Assembly: GCA_026119935.1 (NCBI GenBank)
Contig: JALRMH010000052.1
Coordinates: 205,245 to 269,244 of the forward strand
Length of the DNA stretch: 64,000 nucleotides
DNA from: Endothia cerciana
Taxonomy: Eukaryota > Ascomycota > Sordariomycetes > Diaporthales > Cryphonectriaceae
Reading direction: 5' to 3'
The notes under the pieces are model-generated. The model searched no databases. It saw nothing but the letters and a program-made list of their open reading frames with translations, and was not told where the DNA came from. Positions within the stretch are counted from its first letter, which is position 1; every line of letters starts with the position of its first letter. Position numbers and translations under genes: made by a program. Shown in pieces: positions 44,171-56,400 of the stretch.

Positions 44171-44732
44171 GTGCTGCACTCCAGGGCTGAGTAGGAGCAA
44201 CTGAAAGATATTCCCAAGATTGCCTGGCATGCCACATCCAGATGGGAACGGTGGGATGTGAAGTCACGCTGTCGATGCAAAATGGGTATATCCTTGACTA
44301 AGAAAGTGTCCCGGGAAATCAGCTGCTCGCCCTGCCATGTCGACCCAAACCGATACAACCTGATCACCGAAACGATCCGGTGAAGGCCGATAATGAAGAA
44401 GGAACTCCTTTGGATGCAGTCCAGTCCAGTCCAGTCCAGTCCATCCCGACCCAATGCCTATTTTCGTCTCTGCAACTCTATACGCCCATGTAGATGCCCA
44501 AGCCATCCGGAATGGTCAAACCAGCCTCACTACCGTTCGGACTTGGCGGCATCCTCAGCACACACCAGCACGCGCAAAAGAAGAAGCCCAGTATCCGACG
44601 AGGAGCCCTCGCTCCCTCTGGGCGCCACCCGGCGAAAGACAACCACCTCCCCCCCCCCCCTCCAGCCCGGGGGAGGGGGGATTTATGGACCTCGCCCAGC
44701 TGACCTGGTGAGGAGGCCCCGGAACCCCCTCC
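44171..44732. other. Intergenic between convergent genes
   Basis: It contains an AGTCC array (44417-44442) and C/G-rich runs near 44650-44680. No gene seen. Confidence 0.5.
44417..44442. repeat. AGTCC pentanucleotide microsatellite
   Basis: Five tandem copies of AGTCC. Confidence 0.85.
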
Positions 44733-45517
44733 TCACCTCCAGCTCTGGCTGCCCCTCCTCTTAGCCCTCCTGATCATGAGCTCCCTTGTCTCCTCCCTCA
44801 GCGTGACCCAGACCCACAGCCAGCTCATGGTCTCGACGAAGGCGAAGACGAAGAAGACGCGGTTCTTGAGCCCGTCGCCGCCCCAGCCCGAGGGCTGGTA
44901 GTTGGGGTTGTAGGCGTGCGCGATGGGGTGGGACATCCAGCCCCGGGAGGTGTCGGCGCGGTAGATGGGGCTCGAGGAGCTGAAGAGGAAGGTATAGAGG
45001 AGGAGGGAGAAGGCGAGGAGGAAGCGGAGGGGCGCTGGGGGCGGGAAGGAGGGAGACTGTCAGCTCTTGTTCCTCTCGTGGGAGAGAGGAGAGGTCATCG
45101 GTGGTAGGGGGGGGGGGGTGGATGCGCGCACCTTGTGTCCCCCAGTGGTAGACCAGACAGATCTCCTCTGGCATGCTGAGGGTGACGAGATCTGTGATGC
45201 CCCAGGTGGCGAGGACGACGGCCAGGAAGGCGAGGGCGGGGGATCGCGACTCGAAGGTGCGCTCGTACGGCTGGAGAAGTGGTACCGCGTCAGCTCAAGT
45301 TCTCCCAGCTGTCCTTCCGTCCCAGAAATAACCATGCGCGGTGCCGAAGGGAGGGGAGGGGAGGGGAGGAGAGGCGTACCATGCCGGTGGCCTCGCCGAG
45401 GATGAACACCAGGGCCTGGTCGGCTACCGTGCCCGGGTTGGTGAGGAGGAAGAAGCCCAGGGTGATGTGGAAGAGCGAGAGGGAGGTCAGGATCGTCTTG
45501 GCGGATATGAGGGCCAT
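44733..45517 (-). CDS. ILM1: Ilm1-family membrane protein
   Basis: Three exons, 45517-45380, 45270-45132 and 45034-44733, give 192 residues. Introns start GTACGC and GTGCGC and end CCAG. The protein begins MALISAKTILTSLSLFHITL, typical of fungal Ilm1 proteins, and has about four hydrophobic spans. The conserved SWGGDGLKNRVFF-type segment (here GWGGDGLKNRVFF) precedes the last span, and the tail is basic. Yeast Ilm1 (increased loss of mitochondrial DNA) is an ER-associated membrane protein needed for slow growth and mitochondrial genome stability; its molecular role is unclear. All joints keep frame. Confidence 0.88.
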
Positions 45518-46408
45518 GGTGGGCGGGTGGCCGGGCGGTCGTCACGGGCGCAGGCGCAGAACGGCACGGTGGGAGGGACGGAGGGAAAGCCCGGTCTTGT
45601 TCGCAGAGGCTCGGAAGGTCACAACAGCCTCGTGAGCATCCCCGTACGGGGTCGGGCGGCGGCGGCGGCGGCGGCGATCCGTACGAATAGAAAATCCGAG
45701 CGCTTGCGTCGTGTGAGGACCCGGTTTTGGATTAGAGTCGAGGGAGGCTGTACGGGGTGGTGCAGGAGATGGCCCGAAGGTGCGCCTGGTCTGGTCCGGT
45801 CCTCGAGCCTGCAATAAGGGGCAGCAAGAGATGGTGGAAGGGAAAGGCGGCAGAAGCTACGGAGAAGGTCAAGGCAGGTGACGAGCTGAAGGTCGAGCAA
45901 GGCCTGAGGTGAGGTCGTTCACATGCATGCCTCATGCTGTCCCGTGCCCAGCGTACCACGTACCGCCCCGCCCTCCTGCTATTGGCTGTGCAGGGGGGCG
46001 TCTCTAGCGGGGCGGGGCAAAAAACGCCTGCAGGGGTCAGGCGGCAGGGGCCCTGTGCCATGTACATAGTACTACATAGTATAGTATACATAACTCCAGT
46101 GTCCACGCCTAAGGTGAACCTATACAGCGCACCAGTCACCTACCGGTGAGTGCTCTAGGCGGCGTGCACCCATCTGTATGTACAGCCCCCAGGGAACAAT
46201 ATTCGCACTTCACCACCTGACTGCACCAGACCTTAGATTACTCTCGGTTGCCGAGGGCCCTATATCTCTGGGGCCTTGCGTCTTTGATACTTTGTGATCG
46301 CTGAAACTTTTGCCCGGACCGTCGGTATAAGTAGTGAATTGTCCCCAGGGCTGTGGCGAAGTGTGAATATTATTTCCCTGGGGGGTTTGTATGATGCCTC
46401 TTCCGCCC
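45518..46408. other. Intergenic, no gene seen
   Basis: It holds the promoter of the Ilm1 gene and a GGC-rich stretch (about 45656-45676). No gene features. Confidence 0.5.
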
Positions 46409-46882
46409 CTAGTATCCGTAAATACCCCCCGTCTCGCCACTGGTTATGTTATATCCGCCTCCACAAGCAACAATACTTGTACAGTTCCTGTTCTTAGACG
46501 CGACCATCATGTCCATCAGCCAGTTGATGGCCTCGGCGCGGCGGGTGTCCGGCTCGGTGTACAGGGTCTCGTTGATGGTGAAGACGTAGTTGCGCGGGTG
46601 AGGGAGCTCATACCTCGGCCAGGCGGGGACCTCCGTCTCGTCGGGGAACAGCTCTCGCACGAAGCTGTTGGGGTCGCCCGTGTGCACGAAGCTGATCCAC
46701 ATGGCGGTCATGACCTGGGCCATCCTGAAGTTGTCCGTGTGAAGCACCGGGTCATTGAAACCAACATATGTGCCGTTTTTGACCGAGACGACTGGAGAAG
46801 AAGCGTTCCGAGGGACGATCGCCTTGGCCAGTACAACCTGGCTGAGGCCGGCGAGGACCAAGAGAGCGGGGGTAGCAAACAT
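46409..46882 (-). pseudogene. Type-B carboxylesterase/lipase with catalytic core deleted, still an open frame
   Basis: The 157-residue open frame begins with a secretion signal (MFATPALLVLAGLSQVVLA) and the usual esterase N-terminus (PVVSVKNGTYVGFND). After about 52 residues it jumps directly to the family's C-terminal region (AMWISFVHTGDPNSF, then PAWPRYELPHPRNYVF and ETLYTEPDTRRAEAINWL). Full-length members have about 550 residues; the oxyanion hole, the GESAG nucleophile elbow and the rest of the catalytic triad are missing. The junction is in frame. A TATATA element lies about 100 bp upstream, so a short secreted product could still be made. Catalytic activity is not expected. Confidence 0.8.
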
Positions 46883-48319
46883 AGTGGCCAGTCAATGATG
46901 TTCCGTCCAGGGAGGGGGGGACAGTGCGACCCAGGAGCTTCATCTGCTCCCCCCTCTCTCGCAGAAAGAAGGGATCCTTCTATATACCAAGCGGGTGGGC
47001 CTTTAGTTCCTCATCTTCCCCCCCACCCGCGCCCTTTAGAAGTGGATACCGAGCCAAATTACCAATAGTTGCAGCGACGGGTGCCATCGCGAGTGATCGC
47101 TCGATCCTCCTGGACAACTATTCCAATGGATGAGGCGTATAGATGAGAAACCAAACAACTTTTCCAAGGAAAATTCAGTATATAAGGTTTGCCGCCGAAA
47201 CTCAAAGACAATTACCCGTGCGAAAGAAGAAAAGAAGGAAGAAAGGAGCCTCAAATTTGCCTGTCTAGAGTTTCCGGAATTAAAGAAGATATATAGTTGT
47301 GGGATCGAAGTTCCACATTGTACTTCAGGACATTTAATGTACTTATTCAGCTAATGATTGAGTGTAGATCTCGAATCGGGATTATAGGACCGAATATCTC
47401 ACTAATAGTTGGTATGCTTATCACAGTATTGAGGATAGTACCAGAAGGGTTATGATCCGATTGATGGCCAGATCTGCCGTCCGAGGTAGAATGGTTATTA
47501 TACGTCGCCAGGTTTCGTATCCCGTCATTGGGAGCAACGCGCATCTTGCATTAGGATGCAGATCCGGGGCTGCAGGATCCAAAGCAGCGGTCGCGTGACA
47601 TCGGTGTGCATAAGGCTCGGCCGAGAACGACAGTGGCTCGGGGATGACAACGGACTCGGATGCGAGCGTTGCATAACTCCTACGGCGTACTATGGACTCG
47701 GTTCCCGCGATCCATTATTATACATTTGCTGCTTGCACACCTCTTCCTTTGCCTTCCTTATGAACGATGTTCTCTGCCACCCAAACCGTCCAGGCCCGTC
47801 CTATGGAGCCCTGTAGATGTAGTGTCTAAAGCTAGCACTATAAGGTAGGTTCAGAGACGGAGACAGAAGGCGTTGCATGTGAGAACTCACAGTTCCTCAT
47901 GAATCAGCAAAGTGGTCAGATGCGTTAACAGCATGTGTCACTTACATAACTACCCGTTCGAAATGTGAATTACCACTATTACTATTTGGCCCGTAGCCTG
48001 TCCCCGTCACTGTCACAGATGTGTGCTGAATAACCTAGAACTGAGTGAACGCCTCTGCAAAAGCAAGATGTCTAATCTCCTTAAGCTTCACCATTAGGGA
48101 CGGATAGCTGTGATGAAAACTTTAACTAGTCTGAATCACCACCAGTATACTGTATATGGGAGCTAGATTACTTATAGTTGGAGTAAATAATGTTTGGTTT
48201 TGATTCTATGATATGTAAGATAAACCCGCACATTATCCTTTTTCCAAACCTGAGAGCCGCTGAACAGAAAGGTAATTAATACCACTGAGCAGCGCCGCCC
48301 TCTCTCGCTCCTCGTCTTT
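46883..48319. other. AT-rich decayed region
   Basis: No intact gene. Frames are short and compositionally unlike the flanking housekeeping genes. Confidence 0.4.
46980..46986 (-). promoter_or_regulatory. Likely TATA box of the truncated esterase gene
   Basis: A TATATA element lies on the minus strand, about 100 bp before the start codon at 46882. Confidence 0.4.
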
Positions 48320-48625
48320 TTACCAGGAGAATCTAAAGACATCCGCTACAAACCTCTCATTCCTCATCTCCTTAACAGACTCATCGGACTCCGCCTCCAT
48401 AGCATCCCCCCCCTTCTTCCCGGCACCTCCAGTAGCCATCTTCCTCGCCAAGGCGTTAACTCCCCACGCAAGCTCTTTGCTTCCGCAAATGTCAAAGCGA
48501 GCACCCTCTACCCACAGTCTATGAATATCATATGCATTCCTTAAGAGCCTATTTTATACGTATATGCATCCTTACGTAGAAGTCTCACGACTGAAAACGA
48601 ATCTTATAGCAATAGCGATAAAGCT
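48320..48625 (-). pseudogene. C-terminal relic of a CYP505-like P450/NADPH-reductase fusion
   Basis: Reading the minus strand from about 48625: a RFVFSRE segment (the VAFSRE-type NADPH-binding motif of cytochrome P450 reductases), then IYV-stop-NRLL, then EGARFDICGSKELAWGVNAL, which is the conserved nucleotide-binding end of the reductase. An ending ERFVADVFRFSW and stop (48322-48320) follows, like the RYxxDVF end of CYP505 proteins. Two stops fall at TAA where CAA is likely (TST-stop-GC and IYV-stop-NR), and an 8-nt C run (48406-48413) shifts the frame between the last two blocks. The rest of the roughly 1050-residue protein was not found. Confidence 0.6.
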
Positions 48626-49589
48626 TCGCCAACTCTCCGAACGCCTTTCTGTGAAAGAATGCCGGGTAAAATGCCGGTTGGAAGGGTAGATAAAGGGGTC
48701 TCCTGGGCTTGCCTGTATACTGGGTTTCTAGAATTCTTCTTTTCAGGAGACGTTCACTGAATAGACGAATTCACGATATAAACACTCATTTTTTTCACCA
48801 CACTTTTGGACACAACTAACTCCTGACCGCACAGTGTCCTCATGCGTCTTGCTGTCAGGGACTGAACATTGGTCCCTAGAGGTTCTATTAGCCACAACTA
48901 TAAAAATTTTTCCACTGGCGGAGAATTGGGTGGCACGTGTCACCTTTCCGGTTATGCACGCCATTTTTGACCCAGATTCCATCCCGGAGATACCTGATCC
49001 CCAATCCAGTCGGATCATATTTCTCACATGTCGCAACGAGGGCTGCTAGAATACGTTCGATAATTATAGTCTCATACCTGGAGAACTGCTTGGGATTACA
49101 TACTATGGAATCTCGGGTCTTGCTCAAGTAGTCAGTCGATTTTTCAAGTGATTAAAGATGAAATGGTAATCTATTTTATACCAGACTAATAATGCTGCTA
49201 GAAATCTTCATGTAGGGCACTTCAATGCCTCATGGCACAGACGGAAGGGGGCGGGAAGTGATAAGAAATATGAAAATTATTTCGCAAATATCGTAACTTC
49301 TAGACGGCACAAGCTTCTTAGCAATTGTCTTCAGGTCAGATCTTCCAGAAAGCTCCAAAACCAGTCCCAAAATCACTAAATCCCACGAAACTCGTACTCT
49401 TAAACCCGCCCGCTACACAAGAAATCATTTTCAGATTAATGAAGGACACAATCTTGGAAACGAATATAATAGAGCGATGATCCTGTTCTCAGGATAATGA
49501 TCTGTGTTTGCGTCGGGGTGGTGGCGGCGGCGATGGTACCACTCCCCTTCGAGGAACTCATAGACACTACGAGAATGGCCATATGTCTG
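48626..49589. other. AT-rich region, no supported gene
   Basis: A minus-strand frame at 48888-49127 reads ALVATCEKYDPTGLGIRYLR, faintly like a von Willebrand A-type domain, but it is too short and lacks the metal site. No other feature. Confidence 0.35.
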
Positions 49590-50940
49590 TAATAGTCCGT
49601 CAACTAATTCATGATGAATATAGATATGATGTCTCTTCAGCACATACCCAGCACAAGCCGTGAGAATTTCATGTTTCTTGGTTGGCTCTGGTCCCCGTTG
49701 CCAGGATGGTACCAAAGGCGAGCGCGAAGCCAATATGCAGGCCAAGTATCTTCAATTGAACTGCGAGGCTCACTTCACCTTGTGACCAGTCAAATAGTGG
49801 AATGATGGGTGCACAGATAAGCACAAATGGCGCTCCAATAAGCAGGATCATCTTCAGCGCTCGAACCCTGGTGGCTGAGTAAAGTATTGTCTGCTTGTCA
49901 GCTATTTTGGAAAGTCTCTGTACTGCTCGTCAGTCTGACAGATTTCAAGGGGATTTGTCTCAGCAAGGCTTCCTCACTGCAGGAGTGAATATCCACTGTA
50001 CAAGGAATTTAGTCAATATTCACTGCGTCGTTATTTTGCGTGAGCATGACAACATACTCTTAAAACAGCACAGTGGTACTTGCAGAGAAATTGCAATGAG
50101 TCGATCCAGCACAGCATTGTCTCAGTACGCTTTCAGGGTTATCATGCCATCTTGGTTACCCACAAAGACTTCGTATCTGGCCAAAGGTGTGTAACTGCCA
50201 AAGAAGCTGGCGATGCTACCTAGATCGAGGCTGGATGGTTTCTCCAAAGCGGCTAGTCTAGCTGACAGAGATAACGAATTTCCTATATGAGTGAAACGTG
50301 TCAGCCTTAACGGATCTCCCGGTGACGTGGCTGAAATCGCAAATACCGTATTGATCTTCAGCATCAGCACTCTCCTCTCGTCGCTGCACATATCACCTAT
50401 TTGACGGGATTTGAGGTGGATCGGTCTGTGTTCCTTGTCGTACTGGCCCATGTGCCACGGCTGAGTCTCTAGAGACCGAGGCTCGTCCTGCATGTACAAT
50501 AAGATGCGAGACTGGACATATCGGAACTCTCGAAATATATAGAAGTGTTGAGACGAAGCCAATAAACAACCAAGCATCGGGTATCCTTCCGTACTCTCTT
50601 CAACTGAGTCAAGGTTAGGTCAAAGCGGTGTGGAAGTCGAAATCTCTCAAGAAACCAAGCAGCAAAGATGATCGTACATGGGGGGCGAGGATATTGTAGC
50701 GGGTCTCCATTGGAATCAACCACGTCGAAGCTCAAACTTGTCCTGCATGATGATTAGCGATGATCTTGACAACTAGCTGGGATACATTTCGGCTCACGGA
50801 TTGCGTTGCCCAAGCTCTACATCCTCGTCTGCATCACTTCTTGCAAAGTCCTGACATAGGCTGTGAGCCACACCACCTTGGAGGAAATGATCAGAGACTT
50901 CTTTTCTCACCCCGATAGAAATTGTTGGATCTGTGGTCAT
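49590..50940 (-). pseudogene. DUF6594-like fungal membrane protein, broken
   Basis: Pieces in order on the minus strand are a start MTTDPTISIG at 50940, an exon DADEDVELGQRN, then a long exon from about 50605. That exon reads GYPMLGCLLASSQHFYIFRE, FRYVQSRILLYMQDE and SLETQPW, the N-terminal pattern of the family (GYP...L......F..YR.F...R.LL..Q.EL..LE). A TGA at 50124-50122 interrupts it where an Arg CGA is plausible. The C-terminal membrane part follows at about 49885-49680 (ATRVRALKMILLIGAPFVLI), then a one-base frameshift leads into KKHEILTACAGY. Function of the family is unknown. The stop and frameshift indicate decay. Confidence 0.6.
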
Positions 50941-52686
50941 GATGCCCGAACAGTGAAGGATGATTACGGGTCCCTTCTGGCAGAGAACTAAACAATTCTA
51001 CAAGGGAGGAGCAATTATTTATATCTCAGCCCGTGCCCCTATTATTGGGTAATCAAGAGGTGCGAATTTGCACCCTCACATGTGTTACTGTGACACAATT
51101 TGTACGTGGCTACAGCATGCTGCAGTCAGTGCTCCCGTCTCTCCTCGCATACCACGTTAGACATTCCTATAATGCTCTGCAAACGTTCAGGTTTGCCTTA
51201 CACTGCATATTTTTACCTGAGTCAACAGAAAACACGTTGCTGTGCACCAGACAAATCTGGGCTGATTCACACTGCAGCACATTACAGATAGCCTTTCTGG
51301 TAATGTGGATGTAGCTCTCACTCCGTTACGCATGGCTGAGTTCGGAGCAAATCAAAAGTTATGTTTCTTTATCATGTCCTAACCTTTGAAATATAAAAAG
51401 AAGGCACACCAGCATGCTTTGTAGATTGATCACAACGGAGGTTAATATGATCTCCAAGGACTCACGACTCACATATGCATAAGTTCTACTTGATGTGCAA
51501 CGAAGTGTGTATCTATTTTTCTTTCTTAAATTTCTGCGTCTCCACGTCCTCGCTGTTCTTCGTCCATCCCGCCCAAGCCGACGAATCCCCGACTTCATGT
51601 TCGGGACTAGAAAATCGGATGCTCGAAAGCAGGATAATGACAACAGTCAGAAATCACTTCGGGAAACAAGTCTTCAGCTCGAGCAAAATTTGCATAAGAA
51701 AAGTATGTCCCTGGATCTCAAGCATTCTCCAATTTCGGACTTCAGACCAGGTGAAAGAAACGCGCAGCTTCTAGTGAGCCTCAAGCAACACCACCCCATA
51801 TGCAAGGCATGTTGGACACGTAGCTCAAGTCACATGGCCATGCTGCCTATACGATCTTGGCCAGGCTGTAAATCTGTATGTAGCTCGGTAACTAGTGATA
51901 CTTTTCGAAGGCAACCAGCATTAACAATTGAGGCTGGGCGAAGACAACGCTCCCATGCATCCGTATATTGAGGCATGATGTTATTCAGCGAAAAAGGCCG
52001 CCCGGAGCGCAGTGTTCTAAATACTGTTCGCGAGCAAATTTTCTCAAGAAGGGATTAGTCAGTTGAAAAATACGAAATAGAAATTGGTCGAATATGTGTC
52101 GAAGACTTGCAGGGCCCCTCATCTCTTCAATACTATACAGGAGGTTGCTGCAAAAGGCGTACCATCACAGACTTCTGATTAGGAAACCAGGGCGTTATCT
52201 AGTATACATATATATATTAGAATAGTTAGGATTTTACGTGTCATTACATGTAGTACAAGTCTTCCTTATGTCTTTACAAGGTAAAAGAAGAAGGTTAAGA
52301 GGGAGAGTTAAGTGGTTAGATTTGAGTCAATTTGTGAGAACCAGAAGTACGTAGTAGTCGGAGCTCTAGAGTTCATCGATGAACATGGCTTTATAGATAT
52401 TCAAGAGGTATTAGGTAACAGTCCATTATATCTAACTAGGACTTTCGGACTCTCAAGGCCATAGGCATCTTGATTTGGTGGCCTATGGAGTTGACATCTG
52501 AGATACGGGAATAGCGACTCGGACGAAGACTTTATCCGAGAAGAGACTTCGCACAGATGCACTGTCACACTAGCCTTCAAACCGCGATGATCGAGCCGGA
52601 GGGGATCTGGGATTGGAGGAGGGATGGCAATATTAAGATTGGTTTTGTGATGAGAATTTAGTCTGTAGAGTGCGAAATTGGGCATC
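50941..52686. other. AT-rich region, no supported gene
   Basis: A plus-strand frame at 51495-51971 contains a hydrophilic stretch (FGTRKSDARKQDNDN) with some coding character, but no family was recognised. The 52.15-52.43 kb part is strongly AT-rich and could be a mobile-element end, without terminal repeats that I can confirm. Confidence 0.35.
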
Positions 52687-53106
52687 TCAACTGAAGAGAC
52701 CGCCCTTCTCCGCTTTGCGCTTATTTATCTGCGTTTTGTTAGTTATTATCTTGTGGTTGCGTGCGCGGACTGTGAGGTCGCTTACCCATTCCTTTTTGCA
52801 GTCTCGGTACGCCCTGCCAACCCCATCAGCACAAGTCAACATGGCATCAGGTCCGCCACTGCACGTACTGGAAGTACTCCTGGCACATAGCCCTGTCTCC
52901 GCCGTTCCTGTTCAAGCAGCGGATGCTCCTGGATGCAGCCTCCTGGCAAGGGTCAAGCCACTCACTCCGGCTCTTGCTGAACGTGGCGCGTGGTCAGTCT
53001 GGCCATTCTGAAGTTGGCGATTGGGGGAAGAGCTGCCTTGCCTGTTGAACTTTTCCCTGGTCTCGTCGTTCCAGGGGTCTTCGGATTTGTCAGCTGGGGA
53101 GGACAT
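52687..53106 (-). CDS. COX23: COX23 twin CX9C mitochondrial intermembrane-space protein
   Basis: Four small exons: 53106-53042, 52976-52869, 52813-52786 and 52728-52687, giving 80 residues. The N-terminus reads SEDPWNDETREKF. The CHCH domain follows: DPCQEAASRSIRC (C-X9-C) and CQEYFQAYRDC (C-X9-C), ending KAEKGGLFS, as in fungal Cox23. Cox23 is imported by the Mia40 pathway and functions in copper delivery and assembly of cytochrome c oxidase. The first intron (53041-52977) starts with GC in the context CAG/GCAAGG, the usual form of rare GC-AG introns; the other two are GT-AG. The frame closes only with this GC site. It lies tail-to-head with the long disordered gene. Confidence 0.88.
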
Positions 53107-53422
53107 CTTGTTGGTTGCTGCCGTGCATTTGGAGTGTCGGTAGAAGTTGTTGTCGTTGATGATAATTTGCAGCGGCAAGGAGCCAAGCGCATGACGTTTT
53201 GGAGCAGGGATGAAAAGAGGATTACATAAGCACTCGCACCCAACCTCAACGACACTCCAACGTTCTGCCAGCTGCCTAGCCTGGTCTTCACCTGAATTCA
53301 CTTTGTATGGACGTCCAGATTGTTCACAATCGATTCGCTCCTTAGAAAGCGAGTCTCTTCCACTTTACATTCCATTCCCGCGTATCCATTCCACTTTGCT
53401 GTACACCACATGTGGGCCGCGT
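53107..53422. other. Short intergenic region, COX23 promoter
   Basis: 316 bp between the 3' end of the disordered-protein gene and the COX23 start, both on the minus strand. No other feature was seen. Confidence 0.5.
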
Positions 53423-56400
53423 TTACTTGTCATTTCTCCCTCCCTTTCTCTGAAAAGCCTTCCGTATCCCCTTGTGAGCCCCGGGGAAATTCTTCTGTCG
53501 CCATCTCTGCTTCCTTGCCTTCGAGCTCTGCTTCCTTGCCTTCGAGCTCTGCTTCCTTGCTCTATTTCTATGCTTTCCCCCGTTGTTCTCCGATCGTTGT
53601 ACCGTCATCACCTTAGGTGACGGTGCTGAGGATCGGATTGAACGAGATGTCCACAGATCATTGTCTTCTTCTTCGTCGCTACCAGATACTTGTGGTGAAG
53701 GACTCATGACTGCACTGCTGAACATTGCAGGATGGTGTTTGACGCTGTCATCCGGTGCGTGCTTGGGTATACTGTCCTGCAGGGTCGACGTTTCCTTCGA
53801 AGCCGCTATGAGAGTGTTATCAGGGCTGCTTTCTGCAGCCATGTTCCGCAGGCCAGCATGCATCATCATCAAATGGACGCGATTGTGCACCCCCAAGGGC
53901 GAATGCACGCCCTGACTTAGCGCCGCTTCCAGGAAAGCCCAGTCGTCGAAATGTCGGCGTTGAAGCGGTAATTTCCCAATCTGGCTGAAGGGCTTGTCCT
54001 GCTGGGCAAGACCAGCGGGAGCAGAGGTAGATGCTACATCAGCGGCAGCATTACGATCGCTGCCAGCAACCTTCTGGCCCCCTTGCGGCGAGACAGAGAA
54101 CTGCCGCTTGCTCAGCTTCCGCCACAACGGCCTCTCTTCCGACTCCTTGCTCGAGAGGGAGTCGTTGTTATCGCTGCCTTCGAACCACGAAGGCACACCC
54201 ACACGCCTCGTGGGCGAGGAGTCCTGACCAGGACCACTTTCTTGGTCGCTGTCGTATCCCTCGGAGAGCTCTAATCCCATCTCGGCTGCTTTCGACGGCG
54301 ACGAGACGATGACTTCTAGTTCCTTAGCACGACGGTGCGCGTCTTCCAGCGCCAGCCGCTTGCGCTCCTCACCCAGCCTCGCCTCCTCATGCGCCTTTCT
54401 TGCCTTTCTCTCTTGCACCTTTCTAGCTCTCCTCTCTCGACGCGATCGCTCTTTACCTGCCTTTTCTGCTCTCTCTTCCTTCCTTCCTCTCTTTCTGGCG
54501 CCCTCATCCCCCGAATGCGGCTCGTCACTGAGTTCGCGTTTTCGTTTGGATGCCTGGGCGGAGGGTGGAGTGTCGTAGTTGGGCGTGGCCATCTGTGGAT
54601 CAGTTCTGGGATGATCGTCCACTGGGGGAGGATGCTCGATCGAGGGCTTTGCATGTGTTTCGCGGGTGCCCGAGTCGGAGTCCTGGTGCTCATCGAGGAC
54701 GGGGAGGTCTACCTCGTCGTCAGGCAACGCCGGGAAGGGATGAATAAGTAGGTCGTCATCGAACAGCAGCCCTGCGGTGCTATCGGGTCTTCGTGACGCA
54801 TGATCACCTTCATCCTGACTGATCGTACCGTGCACGACAATGGCTCCCGAATGTTTCGAAGGCGGAGACCATTGGCCACTATCGAGGGCTTGTCGGCTCA
54901 TTGAGGGCCGGAAAACTTGACTGCCGTGTCCAACCTCATCGGCCTCGGCCAGCTCTTCACTCGAACTGCCATGAATCACCACCACTGGCGACTTGCTCGG
55001 TGTCGACACCGGCGCAGTCTTGGTTGGGGTCCTGACCTGTGATCTCAGATGAAAAGGCGGGATACCACCATCAGACAGCACTTCAGCTTCCGCTCGACCA
55101 CCGTCGAACCTCCCTAAAACATTCTTCTTATCCAGCCCCACCAGCTTTCGAGTATCAGCTTCTGCACCCCTCTTCCTGACCTCGTTCTCTCGCTTCAATG
55201 CTGGACTACTGTCAAGCGCTCGAGGCCGGCGTCCCACAGCCCTCACAGGCCAGAATGGATCCTCCTCCTTCGACACACGCAGCGGGGGCGCAGACCACGG
55301 CAAAGATGCCCGGGACGACGTCTTTCCAAGTTGTAAAGATGAGAATCGGTCACGCGTGTGCTGCAGCACGTGCTCATCAGCCTCGTCATCCGACTCCGGA
55401 ATCACGATGTACTCTGAGTAGGGCTGACGATGAGCCTTTGTATGGCCGTTCGCGAGTGCGGCTACGACGTGGTCGGTCTGCGGGGGAAAGATTTGACCGA
55501 ACGCGGTTGCGGATTCTGCGCGTGCTCGAGTCGGTGTTCTCGGGTCCGCTTTTGGCGTGGACGCAATTCTCGTCTGGTCTGTTGCTACAGTGGGATTTGG
55601 AGTCGGCGTGGGTGTATGGTTGCTGGCTGGTAGTGATCGTCGTGTCTCCGATAGCGAAGCGAGTGTGGGACGCTTACTGGAGCTTCCTAGCTTGCGGACA
55701 GAGGCGGACATGATGTCTGTTGATCCAGGTGAGTACTTGTCCTCATCTGATAGCGCGGCGTTGATATCGTAGGGATCCGCCTTGGATTGCAATTCCTTGT
55801 GCGATTGCCCAACTTTATCGATGGCGTTGCGACGCGAAATCGAGTCGTCTATTTTCACTGGCGGGGCAGGAAGTTGTCGCCGTTGAACTTCGGACCGCGT
55901 CGGTGCGTTTCTAGGGGTCATTTCGGGCGCCGGTCCAATCGGTCTGGATGGAGCCTCAGTCGATTGCCGTGGCTGAGACTGTGTGTCCTGGGAGTCTGGG
56001 ATCACCTGCTCGAAGTCCTGGGCTTGAAATGAGGGTGACGACGATGGTGAGGGTAGGCTTTTCTGCGATGCGATTGCGGTTCCCAAAGCGCCTTTTGCAT
56101 CTGGTAGGTCATCTGAAGAGTCGCGTCGCGTCTCGCACTTCGCAGATGTGTCTGGCTTTGGTGGTTTCTCGATCGACGGGAAGATGTCCAGTGACAGCAC
56201 GCCTCCCCTCCTCCTACCCCTATCACCCGATAGAAGCCTCCCCCTTGGCTCAGTACTTGGCACCACCCGACCCTGCGCGGTTTCCAGCGCCCTCTGAGAG
56301 GGTGTTTTCCTTGGTTCTGATTTCGCCCTGCTCTTCCTCACGGATGATGGTCTCGAGGTTGTGGACGGCGTTCGGGAGGCAGTGCGGCCCCTGCTCTTCT

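Noticed and set aside
48888..49127. Minus-strand frame faintly like a von Willebrand A domain (ALVATCEKYDPTGLGIRYLR)
   Set aside because: No DxSxS metal site, no neighbouring exon and only one short match; too weak to annotate.
52150..52430. AT-rich segment ending GGTAACA that looks like a retrotransposon LTR end
   Set aside because: No matching second LTR, target-site duplication or primer-binding site was found within the window.
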